A stretch of DNA of 61,580 nucleotides, from contig NZ_MUHX01000015.1 of assembly GCF_002007215.1 (NCBI RefSeq), positions 1 through 61,580 on the forward strand, read 5' to 3'. Below the pieces are notes generated by a model that ran no database searches, was not told the DNA's origin, and saw only the letters and a program-made list of their open reading frames with translations. Origin of the DNA: Pyramidobacter sp. C12-8. GTDB taxonomy: Bacteria; Synergistota; Synergistia; Synergistales; Dethiosulfovibrionaceae. Made by a program: the position numbers and the translations under genes. Shown here piece by piece: positions 33,906 through 42,121 of the stretch (within the stretch, counting starts at the first letter, position 1; each line of letters starts with the position of its first letter).

Positions 33906-34595
33906 TCAGCGCCACAGCAGCAGGATCGAAAGGTATTCCTCGGCGGGGCCCAGGGCCGCGGCGTCCGTGAAGATCTTTTGGTCGGGCAGACCGGCGCGGT
34001 CGATACGCAAAATCTTGTTCCACGGGCCGGCTTCTTCCACCGTCGAGCGGAGCTGTCCACGCAGCGCGCAGGGCTTGTAGACCGCGGCGGCGTCGGCCGC
34101 TTTCAGCGCAGCGGCGATCCGTTCGCGCGACGCCGTGGCGGGGACGATGGCGAGGATCTCGCTCCCCATGGCGAGGAACGAGCCGGACTTCGCCGCGGCC
34201 AGGCAGTGCGCCGAGATGCCGGGCGTCAGCTCGAGTTCCAGTTCGGGGACGATCTGCTTCCACAGCTCGTAAAGGTAGAAACCCGTGGCGTAGAGCGTAG
34301 AGTCGCCGATCACGGGCAACACGACCGTCTCGGCGTTTTGCCAGAGAGGGCGCAGCTCTTCCAGCTGCGCTTTCAGCGCCGCGTCGCGGGATGTCGCGTC
34401 GCCGGTCATCGGAAACAACACCGGCGTCGTTTTCAGATCGGGCAGATGCGGTCGTACGGCCTGTTCGGCCACGCTGGCCCGTTCCGCATGAGAATGGGGG
34501 CTGAGCACCAGGTCGGCCCGCTCGATCAGTTTCAGCGCGCCGGCGGTGACGAGATCGGGATCGCCGGGACCGACGCCGGCAACGATAAATTTCAT
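33906..34595 (-). CDS. cbiL: Cobalt-precorrin-2 C20-methyltransferase CbiL
   Basis: SAM-dependent C20 methylation, the first step after cobalt insertion. The 229-residue protein has IVAGVGPGDPDLVTAGALKL, VLPVIGDSTLYATGFYLYEL near residue 92, LELTPGISAHCLAAAKSG near 121 and AVYKPCALRGQL near 172. It starts 4 nt after the BtuF-like gene and is followed 2 nt later by the unassigned membrane protein gene. Confidence 0.94.
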   Translation of the reverse strand: MKFIVAGVGPGDPDLVTAGALKLIERADLVLSPHSHAERASVAEQAVRPHLPDLKTTPVLFPMTGDATSRDAALKAQLEELRPLWQNAETVVLPVIGDSTLYATGFYLYELWKQIVPELELELTPGISAHCLAAAKSGSFLAMGSEILAIVPATASRERIAAALKAADAAAVYKPCALRGQLRSTVEEAGPWNKILRIDRAGLPDQKIFTDAAALGPAEEYLSILLLWR

Positions 34596-34599
34596 GGGA

Positions 34600-35454
34600 T
34601 CACTCTCCGTAAAAAATGCGGATCAATTCCGCCCCGCCCGTTTTGAGCCCAAGCAGCGAGGGACGGCTCAGCCAGTACTCGGGGATCTGCGCGAGCTTGA
34701 CGGAAGCGAGCGCCGCCGCCCACGGGCGGGCTTTGACTTCGTCGAGCGAGGCGCGGTTCATCGGCCCGTGCTGGACGAGGTAGACGTCCAGTCCCCCGGC
34801 GAGCAGCTTCATGACGCGCTCTACTCCCCAGGGAGCGACGGCGCTGCCGCGGCGGATCGGTTCGGCTTCCGCGGCGGCGTTCGCGCCTCCGGCCAGTTCG
34901 ATCAGATGCGCCGCCCACGAATCGGGGGAACAGGTGTGCAGTTCCTTGGCCGTGGCTTCGACGAAGACCGACGGCGCGGGGCGGCCGCCTCGTCGCGCCG
35001 CCGCTGCCTGCCGGATTTCATCGCAGGCTTGCGCGAACTGGGCTTCCGCCGCCTGCGGAGCAACGCCGATCAGCGGCGCCAGCGCCCGCAGGTAGGCGGT
35101 GAAAGAGTCCCACGAGGGCGGATCGACGCGCATGACGGGAACTCCGGCGCGTTCGAGCACGCCGCGCAGTTCGGGATTTTGCTTTTCCACCAGCGTACGC
35201 GTCAGCACGAGATCCGGCTTGAGCGCCAGCAGCGCCTCGGCGCCGACGTTGAGGGCGAAGCGCGGCAGATCGGTGAGGCGCGATGGTTCGTCGTTTTTCG
35301 ACAGCGCGATCAACCTTCCCTCGCCGCCCAGGGCGATAATGTTGTCGGTGTGCCCCGAATAGAGCGAAACGATGCGCTCGTAAGCCGTCGCCGGCGCGGC
35401 CCAAACGAACGCCATCAGAAAAATGATCAGCGTTTTTTTGAAGAAGGATGCCAT
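34600..35454 (-). CDS. Periplasmic corrinoid/metal-complex binding protein, BtuF-like
   Basis: Substrate-binding component of the adjacent type II ABC importer, 284 residues. A signal peptide (KKTLIIFLMAFVWAAPATA) is followed by a PeripBP_2 fold: RIVSLYSGHTDNIIALGGEG, VGAEALLALKPDLVLTRTL near residue 75, VMRVDPPSWDSFTAYLRALA near 107 and FVEATAKELHTC near 163. It overlaps the ATPase gene by 28 nt. Cobalamin, cobinamide or another metal-tetrapyrrole is the likely ligand because of the riboswitch and neighbours; a siderophore cannot be excluded. Confidence 0.85.
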   Translation of the reverse strand: MASFFKKTLIIFLMAFVWAAPATAYERIVSLYSGHTDNIIALGGEGRLIALSKNDEPSRLTDLPRFALNVGAEALLALKPDLVLTRTLVEKQNPELRGVLERAGVPVMRVDPPSWDSFTAYLRALAPLIGVAPQAAEAQFAQACDEIRQAAAARRGGRPAPSVFVEATAKELHTCSPDSWAAHLIELAGGANAAAEAEPIRRGSAVAPWGVERVMKLLAGGLDVYLVQHGPMNRASLDEVKARPWAAALASVKLAQIPEYWLSRPSLLGLKTGGAELIRIFYGE

Positions 35455-36212
35455 GCTTTATCACCTTCGGGCGAAATGTAGGGGACGAACGGCGTGTCGT
35501 AAAGTTTTTCCAGCACGCCGCCGTCGATGCGATCCGCGCGCCCGGCGGCGATCAGTTCGCCGCCGCGGAGAGCGAGATAACGGTCGGCGCAGGACAGCGC
35601 GGCGTTGATGTCGTGGGCGACGACGATCACAGTTTTCCCGCCGGCGGCAAGCCCGCGCATGAGGCGGAAGGCATGCTGGGCCTGGCGGGGATCCATGGCC
35701 GAAGTCGGTTCGTCGAGCAAAAAGATGGGCGGATCCTGGGCCAGTACCATGGCGAGGAGCACGCGCTGCCGCTCGCCGCCCGACAGTTCGGTGACGGGGC
35801 GGAAGAGCAGCGACGCGATTTCCAGACGCTCGGCTGCCGCCTGAATGGCACGGTCGTCCGCGGGCGAGCGCCGAGCCAGCAGACGCTGGTACGGCAGACG
35901 GCCGAAACCGATCACGTCGTAGACGCTGAAAGCCGCTTTCATGACCGCCTGCTGGGCGACGACGCCGAGCAGGCGGCCGAGCTCGCGGCGAGGACAGCGC
36001 CGGATCTCGCGCCCGCCGAGCGCGAGGCTGCCCCGATAGGGCAAAAAACCGCCCAGCGTTTTGAGCAGCGTGCTTTTGCCGCTGCCGTTGGGGCCGATCA
36101 GAGCCGTCACCAACCCCGGTTCGACCGAGCCGGAAACGCCTCTGAGGACTTCGCGGTCCCCGTAGCCGGCGCTGAGATCGCGCAAACAATACGAAAGAGA
36201 CGGCGCGGTCAT
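35427..36212 (-). CDS. ABC transporter ATPase, BtuD/FecE type
   Basis: Cytoplasmic ATPase of the corrinoid/metal-complex importer, 261 residues. Walker A LIGPNGSGKSTLLKTLGG near residue 38, Q-loop VVAQQAVMKAAFSVYDVIGF near 83, signature ELSGGERQRVLLAMVLAQ near 142, Walker B IFLLDEPTSAMDP near 164 and H-loop VVAHDINAAL near 197. It overlaps the permease gene by 4 nt and the binding-protein gene by 28 nt, so the three are one transport unit (order permease, ATPase, binding protein). Confidence 0.9.
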   Translation of the reverse strand: MTAPSLSYCLRDLSAGYGDREVLRGVSGSVEPGLVTALIGPNGSGKSTLLKTLGGFLPYRGSLALGGREIRRCPRRELGRLLGVVAQQAVMKAAFSVYDVIGFGRLPYQRLLARRSPADDRAIQAAAERLEIASLLFRPVTELSGGERQRVLLAMVLAQDPPIFLLDEPTSAMDPRQAQHAFRLMRGLAAGGKTVIVVAHDINAALSCADRYLALRGGELIAAGRADRIDGGVLEKLYDTPFVPYISPEGDKAWHPSSKKR

Positions 36213-37225
36213 TTTCTTTTCACCAGAATCCAGCAGAAAAAAGGGCCGCCGATCAGCGCCGTGATCACGCCGACGGGCAGTTCCCCGAGACGCTGGGCCG
36301 CTCCGTCCGCCAGCGCCGTCAGCAGAGCGCCGGCGAGGAAGCTGAAGACCAGCAGCGGCCGGTGCGAGGGCCCGATGAGGAGCCGCAGGACATGCGGCGC
36401 CACCAGCCCCACGAAACCGATGATGCCGAAACTGCTCACGCTCATGGCCGTGCCCAGCGACGCGGCGCAGAGCAGACGCCGCCGCAGTTTTTTCTCGTCG
36501 ACGCCGAGCATTTCCCCCTGCCCTTCGCCGAGCGAGACGGCGTCGAGCCGTCGCCCGTAAAGCCAGGCCGGGACCAGCGTGATCGCCGCGCCCAGCCAGA
36601 CCAGACGCGCCGCCGCGGGCGAAGCGCCGGAAAAACTGCCCATCAGCCAGAGCACGATCGCTCCCAGCTTGTCGTCGGCGACGGCCTTGAGAAGCGTCAC
36701 CCCCGCCGAGAGCACGGCGTTGGCGACGATGCCCGCCAGCACCAGATACGCGCCGCTGCCGCCGTTTTTGCGCGCGATCAGATTGACCAGCGCCAGCGAA
36801 CCGAGCGCGCCGGCGAACGCCGTCGGCGTCACCGCCAAGCGGTCGAAGAAAAATCCCACCGCGCCGCCGAACGCCGCGCCCGCGGCGATGCCCAGCGTGT
36901 AAGGTTCGGCCAACGGATTGGCCAAAAGCCCCTGCAGGACGACACCCGAGACGGCGAGCAGCCCCCCGGCTCCCGCCGCCGCGAAGAACCGCGGCAGGCG
37001 GACGGCGCGGATCACCAGCGCCTCGGCGGTCTCGCTCTCGGCGGCGGGAAGAAACGGCGAGAGCAGTTCAAAGACGCGGGAGAGTGGAATATTCCACTCT
37101 CCCTGCGTGATTCGCCACAGCGCCGTCAGAAAGAGCAGAACGCCGAGCGCCGCTCCGAGGCGGAAGTATCGCGCACGAAGTTGCGAACGCCAGCGCTCGA
37201 GATTTCCGACAGGCGACGGAGGCAT
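36209..37225 (-). CDS. ABC transporter permease, BtuC/FecCD type
   Basis: Inner-membrane permease of 338 residues with about ten spans and FecCD-family motifs: VIRAVRLPRFFAAAGAGGLL near residue 70, SGVVLQGLLANPLAEPYTLG near 92, AGAAFGGAVGF, WLMGSFSGASPAAARL near 190, FVGLVAPHVLRLLIGPSHRP near 270 and the C-terminal GELPVGVITALIGGPFFCWI. The start at 37225 is 2 nt after the cbiK stop. A much longer frame upstream runs through cbiK and is rejected. First gene of the BtuCDF-like set. Confidence 0.92.
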   Translation of the reverse strand: MPPSPVGNLERWRSQLRARYFRLGAALGVLLFLTALWRITQGEWNIPLSRVFELLSPFLPAAESETAEALVIRAVRLPRFFAAAGAGGLLAVSGVVLQGLLANPLAEPYTLGIAAGAAFGGAVGFFFDRLAVTPTAFAGALGSLALVNLIARKNGGSGAYLVLAGIVANAVLSAGVTLLKAVADDKLGAIVLWLMGSFSGASPAAARLVWLGAAITLVPAWLYGRRLDAVSLGEGQGEMLGVDEKKLRRRLLCAASLGTAMSVSSFGIIGFVGLVAPHVLRLLIGPSHRPLLVFSFLAGALLTALADGAAQRLGELPVGVITALIGGPFFCWILVKRK

Positions 37226-37227
37226 GT

Positions 37228-38121
37228 TTACTTCATCATTTCCTTCAGGTGTTCCACGAAGGCGGCGGTAACGTTCTTGTCCTCGCCAAGGCCCTTGATG
37301 TAAGTCTCGACGGCGAAGCCTTCCTTCTTGAGGATGCTGTACCAGGACTCCGGATCGTCTTTGTCGGCCATGTCGTTGTTGGCGTGGTCGCCGGCCACGA
37401 TCATCAGCGGCGAGACGAGCGTCTTCTTGTAGCCGGCTTTCTTCAGCGCGGCGACGACGTCTTCGATCAGCGGCGTGTTCTCGACGGTGCCGATGAAGAA
37501 ACGGCCGTCGGCGACTTTGTTTAGGGCGACCTGAAGCTGGCTGTACATGGCGTTGGCGATATGGTGCGGCGTGCCGTGTCCCATCAGCACGACGGCGGTG
37601 TCCTTGCCGGCGAGTTTTTCGAATCTCTTCACGAGGATCGCGGCCATCTCGTCGCAGCCTTCGACGCTGGACAGGAACGTCTTGCCGAGGCGCAGATCCT
37701 TGATGCCGTATTTGCCTTTCAGTTCGCCCCAAGCTTCGACAACGTTCTTGATCTCGTCGTATTCGGCGCCGGGGATGATGTGCGTCGGCATCACGCCGAC
37801 CGTAGCGAACCCTTCGTCGTTCAGCTGCGCCAAAGCCATGACGGGCGTGGGGGGAACGTTCTTCTTGCCTTCGCGGGCCAGCTTGCGGCGGATGATGTTG
37901 GAGGTAAAGGCCAAGCGCACCTCGGCGCCGGGGAACGCCTTTTTGGCGGCGACGACCAGATTGTCGATCGCTTTGCGGGCGCTGGGCATGGAGGTGCCGA
38001 AAGAGGTGATCAGGATGGCCTGTTTCTCTTCCTTTTTGGCTTCCTTGGCGCAGGCGATCCCGGAGAAAGCGACGGCCACGAGGGTGACGGCGAGAATCAT
38101 GGACTTAAAGGACATATTCAT
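37228..38121 (-). CDS. cbiK: Exported sirohydrochlorin cobaltochelatase, CbiK type
   Basis: CbiK-family chelatase, which inserts Co(II) into sirohydrochlorin. The family core is clear: AILITSFGTSMPSARKAIDN, AFTSNIIRRKL, VMPTHIIPGAEYDE, the metal-binding His in VVLMGHGTPHHIANAMYSQL and SPLMIVAGDHANNDMADKDD. The N-terminus (MNMSFKSMILAVTLVAVAFS, then GIACAKE) is a signal peptide with a probable cut after ACA, so the protein should be periplasmic, like the Desulfovibrio CbiKp form. I choose ATG 38121, 7 nt behind GAAAGG (297 residues); longer starts would run through the riboswitch terminator. First gene of the operon. Confidence 0.9.
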   Translation of the reverse strand: MNMSFKSMILAVTLVAVAFSGIACAKEAKKEEKQAILITSFGTSMPSARKAIDNLVVAAKKAFPGAEVRLAFTSNIIRRKLAREGKKNVPPTPVMALAQLNDEGFATVGVMPTHIIPGAEYDEIKNVVEAWGELKGKYGIKDLRLGKTFLSSVEGCDEMAAILVKRFEKLAGKDTAVVLMGHGTPHHIANAMYSQLQVALNKVADGRFFIGTVENTPLIEDVVAALKKAGYKKTLVSPLMIVAGDHANNDMADKDDPESWYSILKKEGFAVETYIKGLGEDKNVTAAFVEHLKEMMK

Positions 38122-38170
38122 CAGACGACCTTTCATGAAATTTTTTTCCGAAGCTCGGGCCTCGGGAGAC

Positions 38171-38198
38171 AAAAAAAGACACGACCCTGCGTCGTGTC
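38171..38198 (-). terminator. Terminator of the cobalamin riboswitch expression platform
   Basis: Read on the minus strand, GACACGAC and GTCGTGTC (8-bp stem, 5-nt loop; 38178-38198) are followed by T7 (38171-38177), 50-75 nt before the cbiK start. This is the likely OFF-state terminator of the riboswitch. Confidence 0.85.
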
Positions 38199-38280
38199 CT
38201 TCCGCCGCGGCTGTCACTGGTCAGCCGCACAGGAGTTCGCCCACGCAAACATTCCCCCTTTGCAAGCTCCCTTTAAAGAA

Positions 38281-38402
38281 TATTCTGGCTTCTCTTCATC
38301 CTCGTCCGAGTCTTCCCAATAACGCGATCAGTGACGTGCTTCGGATTTGTCCGAGTTACAGCGGCGGGGCCGCGCCGGATTTCCACCGGCTTCCTCTTTA
38401 AA
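38281..38402 (-). promoter_or_regulatory. Cobalamin (B12) riboswitch aptamer
   Basis: On the minus strand this stretch holds the conserved cobalamin aptamer landmarks in order: GAAGCCGGTGGAAATCCGGC, the core CCCCGCCGCTGTAA, CGTCACTG, then GGGAAGACTCGG and the B12-box end GAGAAGCCAGAATA. It lies between a consensus promoter and an intrinsic terminator, upstream of cbiK. Ligand binding is expected to end transcription before the operon. The sequence between aptamer and terminator (38199-38280) is the probable switching region. Confidence 0.95.
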
Positions 38403-38427
38403 CGGAGTTCCATGTTCGATTGCCGTC

Positions 38428-38456
38428 ATTATAACACGGAGTCGCAGCCGCTTCAA
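38428..38456 (-). promoter_or_regulatory. Promoter of the cobalamin operon
   Basis: Minus strand: TTGAAG (38451-38456), 17-nt spacer, perfect TATAAT (38428-38433). Transcription would start near 38421, about 20 nt before the riboswitch aptamer. Confidence 0.85.
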
Positions 38457-38668
38457 TGAAACATAACGAAGATGAAAACGTTTTTTGCGCGGCGGAAAAT
38501 GACGAAGCCCCGGCTCCGTGCCGAAGAAACGCGCCGCCGAATTTTTGGGGGCGGACGCGGCGACAAAATTCTGCAATCGGCGCTTGCCAATTTGGCGGCG
38601 AAAAATTACCATATAACCGGTGATCGAAGAAAATATCGCGTTACATTTCTCATGGAGGTGCTTCTTAA
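38457..38668. other. Intergenic region between cobalamin promoter and GNAT gene
   Basis: About 210 nt of mixed composition with imperfect hairpins around 38515-38570 (CCGGCTCCGTGCCG, and CGCCGCC facing GGCGGACGCGGCG). A weak TATAAC at about 38611 could be a -10 for the GNAT gene, but no convincing -35 accompanies it. No gene supported. Confidence 0.35.
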
Positions 38669-39079
38669 TTGGAAAATTCACTGCGCCTTGAAGTGGTTAC
38701 ATCGCTCCGCCCCGAGGCGGTCGTCGATCTTTACATGGATGCCGGCTGGTGGGAAGAGGGCTGGAGCGAAGACGTCATCCCCGCGATGGTGGCCAATTCC
38801 TTCCGGTTCGTGGCGCTGTTCGACGGCGGCGAGCTGGTCGGCATGGGACGCGCCCTTTCCGACGGCGTCAGCGACGCTTACATTCAGGACATCGTGGTGC
38901 GCACCGATTACCGCGGTCAGGGCTGGGGGAAGAAGATCGTTTCCCGGCTTGTGAAGGAACTCCGCGCCGTCGGGATCGACTGGATCGGTCTGGTCGGCGC
39001 TCCGGGCACCCAAGCCTTTTACGAGAAGCTCGGCTTCAGCGAAATGCCCCAGTTCGTGCCCATGAAGTATCAGTGCTGA
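38669..39079 (+). CDS. GNAT-family N-acetyltransferase
   Basis: Small acetyltransferase of 136 residues. The acetyl-CoA-binding motif A is YIQDIVVRTDYRGQGWGKKI near residue 70 (R-G-Q-G-W-G), and the C-terminal motif is VGAPGTQAFYEKLGFSEMPQ. The start is TTG 38669, 9 nt behind GGAGGT. The acceptor is unknown; the architecture matches small-molecule GNATs such as aminoglycoside- or amine-acetylating enzymes rather than RimI. It stands alone, divergent from the cobalamin operon. Confidence 0.9.
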   Translation: MENSLRLEVVTSLRPEAVVDLYMDAGWWEEGWSEDVIPAMVANSFRFVALFDGGELVGMGRALSDGVSDAYIQDIVVRTDYRGQGWGKKIVSRLVKELRAVGIDWIGLVGAPGTQAFYEKLGFSEMPQFVPMKYQC

Positions 39080-39107
39080 GCCGGACTGAAGACATAAAAG
39101 CATCCGT

Positions 39108-39136
39108 TTGCCTTGAAAAGGAGAATCGTGTAGAAT
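39108..39136 (+). promoter_or_regulatory. Promoter of the acyl-CoA ligase gene
   Basis: TTGCCT (39108-39113), 17-nt spacer, TAGAAT (39131-39136), about 95 nt before the start codon at 39230. Confidence 0.55.
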
Positions 39137-39229
39137 TCTTGAAATGCGTCCTTGCCAGGGCGCGCCAAGCTGAGAAATGAGCCGGCCGGCGCGGAGATTC
39201 TGCCGCCGCTTTATCTGAGGAGGAAACAA

Positions 39230-40702
39230 ATGGAACGTCTTGAAGATCTCCTGCTGGAGAGTTTGAGAAAACGCGCCGCCGCGGATGTGTTTTGGTGGGA
39301 CGGGGAGTGGCTGAAGGGGCAGGCGCTGCTGGACGCCGTCGCCGCGGAACGCGAAGCGCTGACGGCGGCCGGTTTCAAAGAAGGGCAGCGGCTCATGACG
39401 CTGCTGCCCAACTGCCCGGCGCTGCTGACGTTGACTCTTGCCGTCTGGACCCTGAAAGGCACGCTGGTCCCGCTGAACATGCGCGCCGGCACCGACAATC
39501 TGCTGCCCACCATCGACCTCGTGCAGCCGTTCGCGATCGCGGTCGCGCGCGGCGACGCCAAAGCCGCAGCGGGCGTGCTGCGCTACCCCGTCGTGGAGAT
39601 CGAGCCGACGACAGGCACGCTTGACAAATTCCGCGGCGTGGAACGCAAAACGACGACGTCCGACTGGGCCGTGTTCTTCACGACCTCGGGCACGACCGGC
39701 CTGCCCAAGGCCGTGCCGCTGAGCCACGAAAATTTCGTCGACAACGTGCGCTCGATCTGCAAACATTTCCCGATTTATCCGAGCGACACGATCATCTGGG
39801 CGCTGCCGAACTTCCACTCCTTCGGCCTGACGCTCTCCATGCTGCTGCCCCAATACGCCGGCGCGAAAGTCGCCGCCGTGCCCGCATTCATGCCGCCGCT
39901 GAAAACGCTCGAGGCGATCCGCGACGCCGGCTGTACCGTGCTGTTCCTCGTGCCCGCCATGCTCGAGTTCCTGAAGCGTTCGGCCGCACACAATCCCATC
40001 GAGATCAACTCGGTCCGCGCCGTCATTACCGGCGGCGACCGGCTCAATACGATGCTCGACCAGGCCAGCATGGAGCTGTTCGGCCATCCCATTCTCGAAG
40101 GCTACGGCACGACCGAGTGCTCACCCGTCGTCACCTTCAACAACGACGAAAAGACGCGCAAGCTCGGCACCATCGGTCCCGTCCTGCCCGGCTACGAGTG
40201 GAAAGTCTGCGATCAGCAGGGCAACGCGCTGCCGCCGGAAACGCCCGGCGTGCTCAAACTGCGCGGCAAGTCCGTGTTCCACGGCTACTACGAAGCGCCC
40301 GAAGTCACCGCCGAGCGCCTCGCCCCCGACGGCTGGTACGACACCGGCGACGTCGTCAAATACGACGCGGACGGCTACATCACCGTGCTCGACCGCCTCA
40401 CCGACATCATCATCGTCGGCGGTTTCAACGTCTATCCCCAGGAAGTGGAACGCATCCTCAACGTCCATCCGTCGATCGCCCAGGCGGCCGTCGTGGCCAT
40501 GCACCACCTCGTCAACGGCGAGATCCCGCGCGCTTTCGTCGTGCTCAAGGAAGGCGCTTCGGTCACCGACCGCGACATCATCGAATACTGCAAGGGCAAA
40601 CTCGCCAACTACAAGATCCCGCGCAAGGTCGATTTCGTCGAGAGCCTGCCCGTGTCGCCTTCGGGCAAGATCCTGCGCCGCAAGCTGAGAGAGCTTGAGT
40701 GA
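39230..40702 (+). CDS. AMP-forming acyl-CoA ligase
   Basis: ANL-superfamily adenylating enzyme of 490 residues that activates a carboxylic acid, probably a fatty acid, as acyl-CoA via an acyl-adenylate. Motifs: P-loop FFTTSGTTGLPKAVPLSHEN near residue 148, GYGTTECSPVVTF near 289, WYDTGDVVKYDADGYITVLD near 366, the hinge RLTDIIIVGGFNVYPQEVE and the C-terminal catalytic Lys in VSPSGKILRRKL. ATG 39230 follows GAGGAGG by 6 nt. The 3' end abuts a gene for an M23 peptidase. Chain-length specificity cannot be inferred. Confidence 0.92.
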   Translation: MERLEDLLLESLRKRAAADVFWWDGEWLKGQALLDAVAAEREALTAAGFKEGQRLMTLLPNCPALLTLTLAVWTLKGTLVPLNMRAGTDNLLPTIDLVQPFAIAVARGDAKAAAGVLRYPVVEIEPTTGTLDKFRGVERKTTTSDWAVFFTTSGTTGLPKAVPLSHENFVDNVRSICKHFPIYPSDTIIWALPNFHSFGLTLSMLLPQYAGAKVAAVPAFMPPLKTLEAIRDAGCTVLFLVPAMLEFLKRSAAHNPIEINSVRAVITGGDRLNTMLDQASMELFGHPILEGYGTTECSPVVTFNNDEKTRKLGTIGPVLPGYEWKVCDQQGNALPPETPGVLKLRGKSVFHGYYEAPEVTAERLAPDGWYDTGDVVKYDADGYITVLDRLTDIIIVGGFNVYPQEVERILNVHPSIAQAAVVAMHHLVNGEIPRAFVVLKEGASVTDRDIIEYCKGKLANYKIPRKVDFVESLPVSPSGKILRRKLRELE

Positions 40703-40763
40703 CGTCTGGCCGGCCCAAAAGCTTTCGCCGCCCGGGCGAATTTTTTCAGAGGTGAGAGAAGAA

Positions 40764-41654
40764 GTGAAGAAATTTGTCCTGGCGCTGCTGCTGACGTTCG
40801 CATTCATGCCGGCGGCGTTTGCCGCGCGCATGCGGCTGACGGTGCCGGAAGAGGCGCCGATCGGTCAGCCTTTTTTTCTGGAGCTGCGCGCCAACGAAGC
40901 GATCGGCGACGTCACGGTGACGTGGCGCGGGCAAAAGTTTGTCCTCGCGCCGCGCCGCAACGCCGTGCGCACGATCCTCGGCGCGCCCAACGACGCCAAA
41001 CTGGCCGGATCGACGCTGCCCGTGCAGGTAGAGTTCGACTGCGGCGCCAAAGGCCGGATCCGGGCCGAACGAAAAATCAAAGTGACCGGCTACCGTTACC
41101 CCAAACAGGTGCTCACAGTCGCGCCGAAGATGGTCACTCCGCCTCAGTCGGAGTTGAAACGCATCGCCGAAGAGCGCCAGCTCGTGCGGAAAGCGCTGGC
41201 GACGCGCAGCAAAGGCGGCGTGCTGCCGCGCCGTTACGTGCCCCCCGTGCCGGGGATCCCCACCGCGTATTTCGGCGGCTTCCGCGTCTACAACGGCGTG
41301 CCCCGCAGCGGCCATGGCGGCCTCGACCTGCGCGCCGCCGTCGGTACGCCGGTCAGAGCGATCGCCGACGGTACGGTCGTGCTCGAAGGGGCCCATTATT
41401 TTTCCGGCGGCGCCGTCTACGTGGATCACGGCGGCGGCGTGCTGTCCGCCTATTTCCATCTTTCGAAGAACCTCGTCGAAGCCGGCCAGAAAGTGAAAGC
41501 CGGCGACGCGATCGCCCTTTCCGGCGCGACGGGGCGCGTCACCGGACCGCACCTCCACCTCGGCCTTTTCAGCGGCGGCGCGGCGCTCGATCCTCTGCCG
41601 CTGCTCGAACCACAAAGATTGCCCAAAGGCGTGGAAGTGCTGTACGAAATTTAG
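40764..41654 (+). CDS. Secreted M23-family metallopeptidase
   Basis: Exported LytM/M23 peptidoglycan endopeptidase-type protein of 296 residues. The GTG at 40764, behind AGAGGTG, opens a signal peptide (KKFVLALLLTFAFMPAAFA). An N-terminal beta domain (~20-125) precedes the peptidase domain, with zinc ligands in RSGHGGLDLRA near residue 186 and GPHLHLGLF near 270; the catalytic second His is in SAYFHLSKN near 230. All expected residues are present, so it is probably active on cross-links. An upstream start overlapping the ligase gene is possible but would precede the signal peptide. Confidence 0.9.
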   Translation: MKKFVLALLLTFAFMPAAFAARMRLTVPEEAPIGQPFFLELRANEAIGDVTVTWRGQKFVLAPRRNAVRTILGAPNDAKLAGSTLPVQVEFDCGAKGRIRAERKIKVTGYRYPKQVLTVAPKMVTPPQSELKRIAEERQLVRKALATRSKGGVLPRRYVPPVPGIPTAYFGGFRVYNGVPRSGHGGLDLRAAVGTPVRAIADGTVVLEGAHYFSGGAVYVDHGGGVLSAYFHLSKNLVEAGQKVKAGDAIALSGATGRVTGPHLHLGLFSGGAALDPLPLLEPQRLPKGVEVLYEI

Positions 41655-41687
41655 GCTTCGATTTTATTTATCCAAGGAGGAACCACG

Positions 41688-41948
41688 ATGAAAAAAATCA
41701 CCATGTTCATGTTCGAAAGCTGCCCTCACTGCAAGCTGGCCCGCAAGTGCCTCGACGAGCTGAAGGCCGAACACCCCGAGTACGCCGCCGTTCCGTTCGA
41801 GATGGTCGACGAGAAGAAACAGCCCGACGTCGCCGCGAAGTACGATTACTATTATGTGCCCACGTTTTTCGTGGACGGCGAGAAAGTTCACGAAGGGCAC
41901 GCCGAGAAGGCCGACGTGGAAAAAGTCTTCAAGGCCGCCCTGGCATAG
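41688..41948 (+). CDS. Small thioredoxin/glutaredoxin-like protein
   Basis: Cytoplasmic 86-residue thioredoxin-fold protein with redox motif ESCPHCKLAR at residue 10 and cis-Pro in YVPTFFVDGEKVHEGH near residue 56. No signal peptide. It follows the M23 gene by 33 nt, with AAGGAGG upstream, and is closed by a strong terminator. Likely a thiol reductant for an unknown partner. Confidence 0.9.
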   Translation: MKKITMFMFESCPHCKLARKCLDELKAEHPEYAAVPFEMVDEKKQPDVAAKYDYYYVPTFFVDGEKVHEGHAEKADVEKVFKAALA

Positions 41949-41965
41949 CGAGAAAATCGCACGCG

Positions 41966-41994
41966 AACGCCCCGCCTCACGGCGGGGCGTTTTC
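41966..41994 (+). terminator. Terminator after the thioredoxin-like gene
   Basis: AACGCCCCGCC (41966-41976), loop TCAC, GGCGGGGCGTT (41981-41991), then TT, C, G and TTT: perfect 11-bp stem. Confidence 0.9.
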
Positions 41995-42038
41995 GTTTCG
42001 AACAGGTTACAGGAACTGAACAAAATTGCCGCTGCGGC

Positions 42039-42067
42039 TTCTTGATTCCCGCAAATTTATGTATAAT
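42039..42067 (+). promoter_or_regulatory. Promoter of the TolC-family gene
   Basis: TTCTTG (42039-42044), 17-nt spacer, perfect TATAAT (42062-42067), about 55 nt before the start. Confidence 0.7.
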
Positions 42068-42121
42068 GGCGGCAACGCATCTTTCGTCGGGCGCGAAAAA
42101 GCCCGACCGATCAGGAGGCTG

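Noticed and set aside
38122-38217. Longer N-terminus for CbiK.
   Set aside because: It would be translated through the riboswitch terminator hairpin and lacks a ribosome binding site; the signal peptide begins at 38121.
38472-38954. Plus-strand frame overlapping the GNAT gene.
   Set aside because: Its N-terminal part lies in the cobalamin promoter region and its C-terminal part is an out-of-frame reading of the acetyltransferase.
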